DNA of 64,000 nt, from positions 22,575,706 to 22,639,705 of the forward strand of contig OX377204.1 in NCBI GenBank assembly GCA_947396885.1. The letters are read 5' to 3'. Shown one piece after another: positions 34,488-46,300 of this stretch (the stretch's first letter is position 1; every line of letters starts with the position of its first letter). The notes beneath the pieces are model-generated. The model was not told where the DNA came from, searched no databases, and saw nothing but the letters and a program-made list of their open reading frames with translations. This DNA is from Heligmosomoides polygyrus polygyrus. Its lineage: Eukaryota > Nematoda > Chromadorea > Rhabditida > Heligmosomidae. The translations under genes and the position numbers were made by a program.

Positions 34488-36383
34488 TCTTTTACGAGCT
34501 CTGCGATTATCTATTAAAGTAGTAGTTCAGACCCTGTTGCCCTGATTGTGTTCACACCTCATGACAGTGGTGGATAGGCTTCAGTAACCTGAATGTGCCA
34601 TGCATCCCCACTCAGTCTTCACTTTACTCGCGTGATGCCTACACTGAACTTCACCTCGACGGCTTGGCGCGGTTCTTCTCAATAGGCCCTTCGACTCATC
34701 CTTTGTTGCAACAGTGCGCTATGGGACGAGTTCCTATATGCAACTACGTACATCACGATACTATTATTAATAGTAAAGAGAACAAGACGTTCTAGTCATA
34801 GACCGAGCTCCACTAGGGCACCTTACAGGAATCCTACAACGCAACCCCCTGTATGGCCTCTACTCGAGAGCTTGCACTACCGCAAGTCCAATATATTTGT
34901 GCTTTCGACAAATTCGAATATTCGAATAGTCGAATAGTTTGTTCTCATCACGTTCTGCTCTTGAAGATTAGAAGTTCATCCGAGTAAAATTATTCGATTG
35001 TCGAATACTCAATTTTTGAATAATATTCGAACATGGCTCCCTTTCAATGTTCGAATTTGAACGAATAATTGACTTTAAATTCATCGGCGTTCGAATTCGA
35101 ATGCACGTTCAAAAAGCTAGAAATACCGAATATTCGTTTATCTGTATAAATATTCGAATAAATTATTTGAATGGCTCTTCGAACATATTCACTCGAGCAC
35201 AGCTACATATAGTGGCCAGTTAGCGCCACCGGTGCTATCTCAACTGCAGGCTTTGTGACGCCTTCTGTGTTCATTTTGAATCCGACGCTTAGTTAGGGAT
35301 AGTTCGGGTCCGCCATTTTTTAAACCCTGGATAAATCGATCAAGCGTTGATCCTAGGGTAATTCAGATGAGGGTGATTTTTACTAAAGCAGATTTTCGGT
35401 GATTCAGATGAATGATTTATCATATCGAATCGGATCCCGGATTTCGGATAGAAAATAAGATTTCTGATCAAAATTAGTTGTCTGAATTATCCAAAAATGC
35501 GGTCTGTTGAAAATTTACCCTACCTGAAACATTACAAGATCCCGGCTTTTGACTGGTCCGAATCGGATAGTCTGCCAGCGGACACTCTGAATGCACAGCA
35601 CGACTTGTTTGATCGTATTGTCAGCTAAACTTTGCGGTGCTCAAACGCGCTCCATCGCGAAATTATAAAAATATGTCGCCCATTTTAATGGACGACAAGG
35701 GTTTTGACGTATAATCGATGAAGTAGCTTAATTTAGTTAGATGAATTCAATTGCATGAATTCAATTGGTTGAATTATTAGGGTTGTTAGTGTGTTCCTGT
35801 TATAGCCTTGAATCAAGATTGTTATCCCCTTTTATATTCGCCACAAGATCCGACGAGTCGGAAATATCTACAACACTATGTGCCGGTCCAAGCATCATTT
35901 CATAGCACACGGTACTAGTCTCAAGGAAAATAGAGACATGGCGCTTCGTTGAGAATAGAACCCTGCGAAATAGTGTCTGGGCTGGGAGTATTGTAGATGT
36001 TTCCATTATTTGACACTTCCAGGCTCAGAAGAACGTAATCCGAATAAGGAAGTGAATACCAATCTCGGTCAACGGGTAATGACTACTACGTACTCGTTGA
36101 CGTAGCTAACGGGTGACGTCCTACTGTAACATCGTTTTTTCTCGGTTGTTTATAGCGGCTTTATACAACGTCACTCTGAATATTCTAAGGCTTCCGAAGT
36201 GAAGAAAAGAACTGACATGTACATTTGAATTGCATTTCCTATGTCATTCGGAATAAGTGGAATTTGAGTCACATCCAGAAGACCGCTGTCCCACAGCAAC
36301 GGCGACCTTATGGCAGTCGTGGGTTTAGAAGGCGAATGTGATCTTCGTGGTTTCTTAGGTGTCCTCTAGCATACCCAAGTCAT
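34488..36383. other. no gene seen
   Basis: Apart from the TTCGAA-rich stretch, AT-rich unassigned sequence. Confidence 0.4.
34905..35190. repeat. TTCGAATATTCGAA-rich stretch
   Basis: Dense short palindromes of the TTCGAA/ATTCGAAT type with no gene; a similar stretch is at 50266-50455. Confidence 0.55.
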
Positions 36384-36764
36384 TCACAGTGATGCGTTCA
36401 GTTCCCACTTAAAGGTAGGTCCCATTGGAGTCAGTTTATTCCCTGCGGGCCAAATTATCATTGATACAAGTAAAAGGCAGAAAATACAGAAATATGTACA
36501 TAGATAGCATGGCATGGCGCAGTACCGAAAAGTTTGACAATTTCCGTCTCTTGCATGGGTGTATTCCAAAAGTTCATTTTCTGCTTGATACATTGGCCTA
36601 GTCCCACGCTCATTTGCATCTGATGTGGCGCCCGTTATTACTTCCTCTTCCTGGTCGCAAGCCTCATTTATTAGCCGCTCAGGAGAAACACGAACTGTTG
36701 TGAAAACCACTTGCGTGGGAGGTAGGCTAATTGATGTGCCGGACTTATATGCTATTCAGGGAAT
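36384..36764 (-). CDS. open frame with acidic segment and one hydrophobic helix
   Basis: A continuous minus-strand frame of about 126 codons. It contains QVVFTTVRVSPERLINE, an acidic stretch (DQEEEV) and a hydrophobic Cys-rich run (YLCTYFCIFCLLLVSMII) near the C-terminus. No good acceptor was found. The + strand is also open over about 36590-36897, so chance cannot be excluded. No family recognised. Confidence 0.18.
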
Positions 36765-37283
36765 AGACGTAATCGACAGCTCCAGAACAGAGCCAAGGTC
36801 AGCCAGCACATTTCAAGATCCTGCGACCTTCGCTTTCGTCTCGAAGCACTCAGATTATCATAGAAGTCGCGGTCGCTCACATTTGCGCTATTCTTAGACG
36901 ACGCTAAGAAGCAGTTAATAACCGATTTATTTCACGCAAAAGCAGCGTTTGATGGACTGCTCGGTCACTGCTAGTGAGGCTAATTGCGAAAGAATGAAGA
37001 GCGCACAACATTCTAGCTTTATATCCTAGCTTCTGACAGGTTTGAAAGAAATGGTAGCGCACAGCTACACAGCTTTAGCTACTTGTATCCGATTCAGGTC
37101 CTTGCCAGGATCCAAACAAGAACATTATATTCCTATGGCTCTTAGGAACTTGTATCAGAATTGCTAGGATTCTCCATCGGGTTGAGTTCCGAAGTACAGT
37201 TTGAGCAACTTCCACATTAACCATTGGTACTTCTGACTACAAGATATCTAGCGACCTTCCACTCGAGCTACTTCTCCGGTAGG

Positions 37284-37640
37284 GCGGTGCAGTGCGGTCG
37301 GAGGAGGTGCCGGCATTCATAATGTGCACCCCGAATCGCTTGACGGGCCACCCTGGCTAACGAGACCTCCGCTCCGGCAAGATCGTACCAGTACTGAATG
37401 AGAAGGAGTGGCTACTTGCACACTCATGTCCTTCCCATTTTGTTTCGTGGCTCAAATAAGGGGCAGGGTAGGCGTAACCAGTCCCTCTGAAGCGTGCGCC
37501 GCTCATTCTCCTGCCACAGAATATTGCGAAGGCGATTTGAATACGTATTTTATCTACACAGCAACCAGCGCTGGCCACGCAACTGACAAGTCAGTGTTTC
37601 ATCCTTGTCACTCCAATATGGTATCGATTCACTATAAGTC
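37284..37640. repeat. two SINE fragments in opposite orientation
   Basis: A plus head (37284-37420, GCGGTCGGAGGAGGTGCCGG) faces a minus body fragment (37500-37640). Confidence 0.5.
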
Positions 37641-37861
37641 TTCATTTAAAGAAGGTCCATTGTAGATTTACTGCTAGGTGTTCAGTTTGATTTGAAAAGC
37701 GTTTCGCTTCTTTGGAAGAGTGTCCAAATTTGATGACATAAAAAGTCTTCAGATTGATTTTAAAAGTGCCCAATTTGAAGTGTAAATGGTGTATATAGAT
37801 TCTTCGCGCTTCCTAGAGGCTCCGCATGGTATTTCTACTGCACCGCTGTAAAAAGACCTTA

Positions 37862-38156
37862 AAGCATAAAGGATAGAGGACAGCGCTATTCAATCCTCTT
37901 TGAGATGCGCCACGCATTCTACTTCTACGGGATGTCGTGGAGGCGTGTTGATTGCGTATTTGGCCATACAATGACTTGCGGTGGCCAGCCGATGTACAAG
38001 TCAGTGCTTTATCCTTCCCAGACAAGTTTGGTACCAATTCACCGACCCCGGAGGGATTGAAGACTCGGTTGGCCTGGGCGGGAAATCCGAACCAGGAACC
38101 TGTTATCGGGTGCAGGCGACAGCCGGCGCCTCCTCCGACTGCGCTCCACGCGCCCT
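37862..38156 (-). repeat. tRNA-derived SINE-like repeat, well preserved
   Basis: Complete minus copy from ATAAAGGATAGAGGACAGCG to CGCTCCACGCGCCC. Confidence 0.82.
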
Positions 38157-40299
38157 AAAACACATATTTTGGAGGTAATGCACTACCAGTGGATCGTGTC
38201 CACAATGAATATCGCGGTGCACCACGTGGACCGATTTTGAGCGGTTTTAGAAGAGCGGCGCGCTTCAAAAAAAAGAAGCGCCGCATTGCGGTAGAAATGT
38301 ATCCTAACCTCGCCGAAAGTCTGAAACTGCTAACGAACAGTCCACTGCAGTTGGATGCGGATGATGTTGCAGGCCGAGACAGAGTTCTGCTGCATGCCGA
38401 TGAACCTCGAGGGGCGGTCTTTATGTACGAATGGTCACCGCGCCCGCGACGGCGACTGCCGCGTGCGCGATGAGCTCCGCTGCGGTCGTGTGAGTTGTAG
38501 CTCATGGCGTGCTGCAGACGCTAGGTTTGAGTTGTTGATATCATCTCCTGCTGTTGCAGGAGCTGCGAGAAAACATGCTCAGGTTCAGAAATTGAGTTCG
38601 AGTTGTAAAACGAAACCAGGTCTGATGTTCAATTTTATATGGTGCTTCTTCAGGAAAAGCTGAAAATATGACACACTATCGCAGTGAAACTGACTTTGTA
38701 TTCACTTTCTAACACTTGATGTGCAAGTTTTGATGCAGGTCTAGATACCACTGGCCGCTGATTCACCCAATTGCGACGTCCTCTGCCGCGATCGCCGCGC
38801 TATTCGCCGCGTCCGCGGCGACCATTCGTACATAATGTCCCGCAGCCATGAACCTCGCGGCTTTGGACGCGGCGAGATGCCGAAAGGGGATTACTGTACG
38901 CAATATTGCGTACTGCACACTCATCGTCGTCCGCCTGTTCGTCAGCGACAAATGAGAGCAGCTTGAAATTTCAACATATCGAAAAAATGGAATTTCATAG
39001 TCCTACCCCGCAGCCAGTACAGTTTGAGGTGGACCACACGCCCCTCAGCGAAGCTGTGCCGCAGTGTCTCGCACTGCGTCAGAGAAACTGCGCAGAGAAC
39101 TGCGGCTGCGCTCGCGGCACATCGCGGCATGCGGCATCGCGGCGACTCGCCCGCGGCGTAGCTTCCACCACAGTGAGTGCGTGGGTCCTACCACGCTAGG
39201 AGCGAAATGGACGAGATTGCGGGTGGCGGCATAAGGACGCGCAATTTGTGCAATTTCCTGAAGCGATCACATTGTGAACGCTGCGCGTGAAACAGAACGC
39301 TCTCATTTAAAATCCTGTCACCCGTGGCTGCAAATTCTGTCATCTATCGGTCCACGTCATATGACGGGTGAGTTGCTGTTGTTGTTCAATTTCACCGGAG
39401 ATTCACCCGCAGTTGACCACTAGGTGTTTCAGAATCATCTTCGCCAGAATTGTATGAACACGTGCACATAGTATATCCTAACCTCCTCTTCGTTCTCGCC
39501 CTTATTCTTTTACTTTCATTCAATTATAGGGCTTCAACTTCTACCTGGCACGGTAATTTGAATGCGTATATGTGAATTGCGTTACGCCAACAAAAGGAAT
39601 TGATTAAAGCCGTAATTTTTCCTTGTGGTCATATTCTTTAGGTTTAGGATTAGAAAAACATCTCATCAGAATCTCGAAGGAGTGTAATTCGTGGCGCATC
39701 CCTGGCCACAACCTGCCCAACCTATCCTTCTAGGGGAAGCTGCAGAGCGAAGGCTGAACAACTGCCTTGCTCAGTTTTTTGTTCTTTTTGTATTAATATA
39801 GGAGAATCGCAGCTAATTCATGCATGAGATCCGGTGAGGCAGTTCCGCTTAGACTTGCTCCCATCCCATTCGACGTCAATCGATGGACGCCTTACTTCCA
39901 TATCAGGACGTCTCCCATGGTTATCTCGATCTGTTCGCTGTAGTCAGCTGGCGCGTTAAAGGCTTCGAAGCTCCTATATCAACGACACTGGTAAATAGTG
40001 CTCGCGTGTCGGCGTTCCAACGAATACCGTCCATATTCTGGTGGTTGACGCATCGCGTCGGAAGACTCTCGTGAGCAGTGCATGTGTAACCTGAGCGCAG
40101 CCACTCCCAAAAAGGGCAAAACACCTGCCCCCGGCGTTCGTGACTCCGACGGCGCCCTTACCGCCGCGGATCGTGTTCTCCCCGACACGCGAGCGCCGCC
40201 CCTCTCGCCACCACCCACCTACAGCCGGCCCCTTCCCCACACTCGTCGCGAACTCGCCCCTCTCCAGCTCATCCGGTGCTGTTTAGTCCGTTACACGAC
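38157..40299. other. GC/CpG-rich region upstream of flp-34
   Basis: Unlike its surroundings, 38220-39250 and 40080-40270 are rich in CG. Both strands are open over 38189-38500, but no family or splice frame was recognised. GCGGCGCGCTTC-A8-GAAGCGCCGC forms a hairpin near 38255. A regulatory role for flp-34 is possible from position only. Confidence 0.35.
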
Positions 40300-40358
40300 A
40301 TGCGCTCACTACTCTGCTATCTCGTCGCCGCACTCACCGTAGTCTACTCCATATTGCC
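40300..40358 (+). CDS. flp-34: flp-34 exon 1: signal peptide
   Basis: ATG plus 19 codons ending in CC, then the donor GTGAGT at 40359. It encodes a short basic start (MRS) followed by a Leu/Val/Ala-rich hydrophobic core, typical of a secretory signal. A pyrimidine-rich stretch ending CCAG at 40267 lies 33 nt upstream of the ATG and could accept a spliced leader. The 200 bp upstream are GC-rich with no clear TATA box. Confidence 0.75.
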
Positions 40359-43300
40359 GTGAGTTCTTCGGCTTCTACGAAGGGCGTTAACCTGTGCTGA
40401 AAGGAGTCGATCTTTCCTAGTGGGGAGGGGCGCTGCTTTTCAGTCTGGTTGAAAACTCTGACACATTTCAAAACTACACACTGAACTTTCAAAGTGTATA
40501 TAACAAGGAGATAGACTAGACTATAATAGGGTCAAGTCAGCTTCCTTAAGCCTCAAGTGGCTGGTTCGAGGTTGTAAGCTGTCATAACGATGTTTTGTTG
40601 CGATCAGAACTTCCAGCGCCAGGCGGGACTCGAACTAGCGACTCGCTCTAACCGAGCGGGAATGCTCTATGCCATTACACCACCGGCGCCGTTTGATCGA
40701 ACGCAACATCCAATAGGGTCATTCCTTGCAATTTTCTAGCTTTGATAGGCCGCTCTGCCTTCGACTGGGATAGATCCCGTCGACTCAGCAGAATGACATT
40801 GATACCCTAAGAAGTCCCCTTTTTGCAATTTCCTCGCCAGGACATGCCCTACTTCTTATGTTTTGTTTCGCTTTCCTAGCGCTACTCTTATTTGGCTTGG
40901 ATAGATCTGAAAAACTTCTACTGAAAGAAAGAAGCTGGGAGGTCGTAGCGCTTAGCTATTCTTCTTGGACAAAAAACTTTACATTTCTGGCCAAGAAAAT
41001 AGATGTTTAAACTCCTGAACTCTCGCATAATTTATAGACCGCTCGAAAAACTTGTTGTTTTCAGACAAAAGTGATAAAAATAAATTATAGCCAGTCCCCC
41101 GGGGAGGCGACGTCCCTCTGACAATCTGACCACGTTTTCAGATACGTTTCTCGATAGGCAGAGGGTACGGGTTCGAGTACCACCAAGCACTAGAGTTTTA
41201 ATTCAACCAAACATTGCATCAGCTTCTAACCCCAGTAACGGTCACTTGAGGCATAAGTAACTTGCTGTTTTTGCTTTAGGTTTTCGTTTAAAAGATTTTA
41301 GAGGAGCTGATGACTGATGGACAAGGCGATGTTCTAACCTTCCAGGGTCTTGTGGTGGCTAACTGACCCTTACGTTAGTTTGGGAGAGAAACTTTAGCTT
41401 CACACCATTGAAACCTACTATAAAAGGCTGAAGAATGAGACGTCGTGAATCAGTTCGTTTGTGGGATGCACCATGAAGTCTATTTCTACAGGATGTCATG
41501 GAAGCAATATGAATGTGTATTTGGCCTCTTGTCCCTCGACGGCCTGACCTGCAGTAGGCCGTCGAGGGACAAGAAATGTTTCGTCCGTTCCAGACAAGCG
41601 TGGTACCAATACACCGAGTTTTCATGGAGAAAAAGCTTGGAAGGAATCAAACCATCAATCAATTGGAGGAAGATGCGGGTCGGCGCCTTCTCCTACTGGC
41701 CTACACTCGTTCGGATTGACTAACTATGCAACTAAATTGCTTCCTCGACAGCCGGTATAGGAAAAAGGCATGGTGTATTCCTAAAATGCCTGAGAAACCC
41801 TTCTTTGGAGTCTAGCAAAGTTGGAGAGACATTAGGAAACTGCTTACTCGAATCGCTTTGAGGCTCGGACTTTTAATGAAATGAATGAAATAAAGTCGCT
41901 GCCATGCTTATTCTTTTATGGAATTACTTCTAAAAAAGTTATTCTATGTTGTTACTCTAAGGAAATCTACTTGTAACTGCCTAATTGTGTTCAGATATAT
42001 ATATATATATATATATTTCATTTCATTTCCTTTATTACGCTGTTTAAGACAGACGTTATACAGAACCCAAACCACATCAACACAACCAGAACAACAATAG
42101 GATAATAGAGCGTCTGTAGACATGGAGGATCAATAGGATAGTAAATGGTTGAATGACTGGAAACGTGGAGAACGCACCACCGGATTTCCTATTTTGCACC
42201 GAATATACTCGCTTTTGCCATACGTTTGAACGAAGGAAGAGAAGTCGGCACAGTCCTCGTCTTACTCCATTTGCGATACCTCAAACCAGCTCTAACTGTA
42301 AAGAAGGTGGCTCTAAGTGAGGTTTTAGGTAATTTAAAAAACAGCTTATCGGTTCCACCCCTAGTGACTGAGGGTCATAGGGTGTAAAATTTTGTGCAGG
42401 AAACTGGGATCAGGTGGTTGATTAGTTTATAGACCATAACTATATCGAAATAGTATCTCCTTGACTTGAAAAAAATACTTGAAAAATGAAAAAATAAAAT
42501 AAAATATATACCTAGAAATCGTCGTTCCATTACAAATAGTGAGAGCTACCGGAAAAAAATAACTGGAATATTATCGAAGAAACATCCCAGAACTGTCGCT
42601 TGGTTGTGCTTCCGTTGCGGGATATTCTTATTGCCGTGCACGCATGCACTATCAAACCGGCTATTTAGATTTTTTGTTTTGTTATTTTCTTTCCAAAATC
42701 TAACTCTTGCTATTTCAGTGTGTCATCGTTTGAGAAGAAGAGCGACATGAGCGAATTTACGTCAGCTATCAACGGTGCCAGCCGGCTTCGGTACGGCAAG
42801 CGAAGCTTCGACCTCGGCTATCCATTGAAGTAAGCCAAGAAATGCGTTAATCAACATATGAGTTGACTGGCTCGTGTGGTATTTCTTCGACGGGCTATTA
42901 AATGACAATTTGGGAAACATCAGAAACATGGAGTTTAAGAGAAGGGAACGCTATGCAGTGTTCGAAAATTGCAAGCTGCTCATTTGATAGTGTACATTTA
43001 TTTTAGAAGATCAGTTTTTTTTCAAATAAATAACTGGAGCGGAAATCGTATTTATTAAATGCCTGTTAGTTGAGTAACAAAGAAGGGAGGCTATGAAAAG
43101 CTCACGTCCCTCCGGTTTAAAGTGCTGGAGCCAACTCACACCAATTTGTCTTCAACGAGCTAGGACTTGGAGATGGTGATTATTCGAAGGCTCGATTTAA
43201 CCGTAGAACATAAATTTCTGAAATTTGAATAAAGGATGAATATTGGCGCAAGTCGATCCATCTTTTTGGTGCGCCACGCACTCTATGTCTACGGGATGTC

Positions 43301-46300
43301 GTTGAAGCATGTTGAATGGCCATTTGAGCCATACAATGTCCTGCAGTGGCAAGCTAATGGACAATCCATGCTTCTCCTTGCCAAAAAAATGTGGTAGTAG
43401 TTGTGACTGAAAACCCATACCAGAAACCTCAATGCAGGTGCCCGTGACAGCCGGCGTGTACTCCGACTGCGCTATTACGCGACCGAAGTATGAATACAAG
43501 GTCTTTAACAACTGTTGAGCTCAGGGTTGAGATTGATTTAAGTTGTCCACCAAGACTGGTAGAATGCATCATGCATCAAGTGTTGGCACGTGAACTTTCA
43601 ACAGAGCTTGGAAATGTCGAAGAGACATTAGGAAACAACTCGCTCATGCGTCTTTTCACGACTCGGAATTTGAAAAAATAAGGTAAACAAAGCCTCTGTC
43701 ACGTTTGTTCTTTTTGAGAATAGTTCTGAAAATTTTTCGCTACTCGCTGAATTAACAATCATCCGAAGACTCGCTTAGCGAAATATCACGACACCGATGT
43801 TGACACACTAGACACCTTGAAAAAACGCCTCCGCTACCCTTCTACGTCAGGCATATTAACCCTTTTTTAAGTGCACCCACAACGATTTCCTATGTGAGAT
43901 CATAAAATTTTCCTAAGAAATGGTGAGATAACGTTTATTCCAATGAGGACGAGCTTGTGCTATATCCTTGAAGCACCAGCTAGGTCTACACAACGAACTC
44001 GCTGGCGATGTACTTTTTCAGTTTCTGAGAGAGCGTAGCCACGGTGCTCTACCTAAGGAGTTTAGTTCAAACGGTGAATGTGGCCATCCTCAAGCCACTT
44101 CAGGTTGATCTCGTGCTGTAGTAAGAGGAAGAAGTAGACTTTGACGTACTCTTAACACAAGTTCTTATTCTCGCATTTTAAAGATGCATTCATCAATCTT
44201 TTTTAAACCATTTTGCAAACACCTATTTGTTTCCATACGAGTAAGATGAATCGAAGAGGAAGAACGCCCGGTAGTGGTCTCCAAACTCCTGCTATTAGGT
44301 CGCACCGAAAGCTTCCGCCATTTCAGCTCATTGAATGTTCTTGCCTTTCTTTAAGGTTCATAATCAATGAGTTGATAAGGGGTTCTGGTATTGCTATGTA
44401 GAGAAGGAAGCGTCGTTTTCAAAATTTATAAAATGTTACGGATTTCTAGCAAAATAGAAGAGTATAGCTAACTTTTTGATAACCCAGAAGTTAGATTTTC
44501 GTATCACGAGCTTTCGGCTTACATCTTGGGAACGCAAAGAAATTAAATAAAAAAGGAATCAAGAAAGGATCAGGAAAATTAAATCAAAATTAGTTGATAC
44601 GTCAAAATGGATGTATCTTTCAAAAAATTAGCGGAAAAATACTGAATTAATGCATTTGTTGTTGCTTTTTTTATTTACGTTAGGGCCTTGTCTATGCCCC
44701 AATAAATAAATGATACTTTGCGAGCTAGAGACAGATTTTCTTAAATGACACAAAGCTTTGCACAAAATAAGCGGCAGTCCAGTAGATTTGGAAAACGATA
44801 AGTTCAAGGGGTTTTTTCTTGCTTAGATCCGGGTTTGAGGTATCAAAAAAATCTTCTTTTCGCCTCTCCGCGTGAATTTGAAGTTCTAGTATTCCGCACC
44901 AAATATCTGGTGCTCTGACAAATGAAGTACTAATTACCTCTGGTTTCTTTCGTTAATAAGAAAACGAAATTTTTTAAGACTGATTAAATTTTATGAAGAG
45001 CAAATCCTTTCCAACAGCATATAATGGTCTTCAAAATAGTTGGAGAAAAACGAAGCTACTATTGCAGAACCATCGTGGAGCTTTTAGGTCTCTCCCTTTT
45101 GCTGGTAAATGGCCCATTGTTTACTCAATTACAAGTGGAATCTAGGATACAGGCGGGTAATTATGTATAGCAGAACATGGTAATAAATATTTCGGTACTC
45201 ATAATAATCTATTTTGGATTTCAATTTTTTATTGGAAGTCTAATTTCGAATGATGAAAATCCTTTGAAGTTTCTTCCTGCTCTTGCAAGCAAACTGACCC
45301 GCCCAACCCAGTGCAACTTAAAGAGCAGGCGCGTTAATTTCATGCGTACATAAATAGAACTCCGATTTTTAAAATAGTGGTTTTAGATTGCTTAATCTAG
45401 AAGCACTTCACTTTTACAAACCTATTTTTTCCGGATTTCTTAGAAAGCTTTCAGAGGATAAATCCCATCATGTGCAAGAGGACATAGAAAATGAATCGCT
45501 ACAGTTCGGCGTTTAACCTATAATAAACACTCTGAACTAGAAAATTGTTACCGACTGCTTTTCTTGGTAGGGATATGCCAAGTGTAATTGGTTTTACTTC
45601 GACTAAAATAGTGAACATTACACGAACCATGATCATTTGAAGATAGATGTCAAGAGCGGTGGAAACTTTCGGTCCGACCTACTGCTCGGATATAGTTCTT
45701 CGCTCAAATGCTTTACCATAATTCATTACGTTCTAGTTGAAGGCTGCTAAAAATAGCTGTCGGTCACTTGGTTCTCTCGTGGATGACCACGAACGAATGT
45801 AGATGAGCTGCTATTACGAATGCATTACTGAGCTATTCTAATCCATTCCATTAAGAATAGGCAGACCCGTTGCCGCTCAATTGAGCCCTGAGACATCGCC
45901 GATTCCTTCTTTAGTCTTGTCTCTTTAAGAACTTCAAGCGAGGGAGGACGCACTTTGGATTAATCGTTATGTGCTAACGAAGATACTTGCTTAGGGAATC
46001 AAAGAAATGCCAGAGGGTGTGAGAAAAGAGCGCAGGATCAAAGCATATTTTGATTTTGTTAATTAAATTGACCTTTTCATTGATAGGCGCGCTTCAAAGA
46101 CTGTAGGTTACTAATTGCAGGATCACAGGATCACATGAATGCAATGTGCGCTCTTAAAGTGCCTCCAATGGTAGTATTGAACTCATAGTACACTCCTGAG
46201 ATTTTTGATATTCTTCAGTATTCCATGAAGCACAGATAAGTATCGATCAGCCTAAACAAATCAAAAAGTCAATGGTGACAACGTATGCTATTCACGCATT

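Noticed and set aside
34905..35190. CRISPR-like array
   Set aside because: Short TTCGAA palindromes without constant repeat and spacer lengths, in a eukaryotic genome.
38254..38286. Rho-independent-like terminator (GC hairpin with A run)
   Set aside because: Bacterial-type terminators have no role in a nematode nuclear genome; the A run is in the loop.
41080..41200. tRNA gene with GGTTCGAGTACC
   Set aside because: A box B-like motif only; I could not fold an acceptor or D arm around it.
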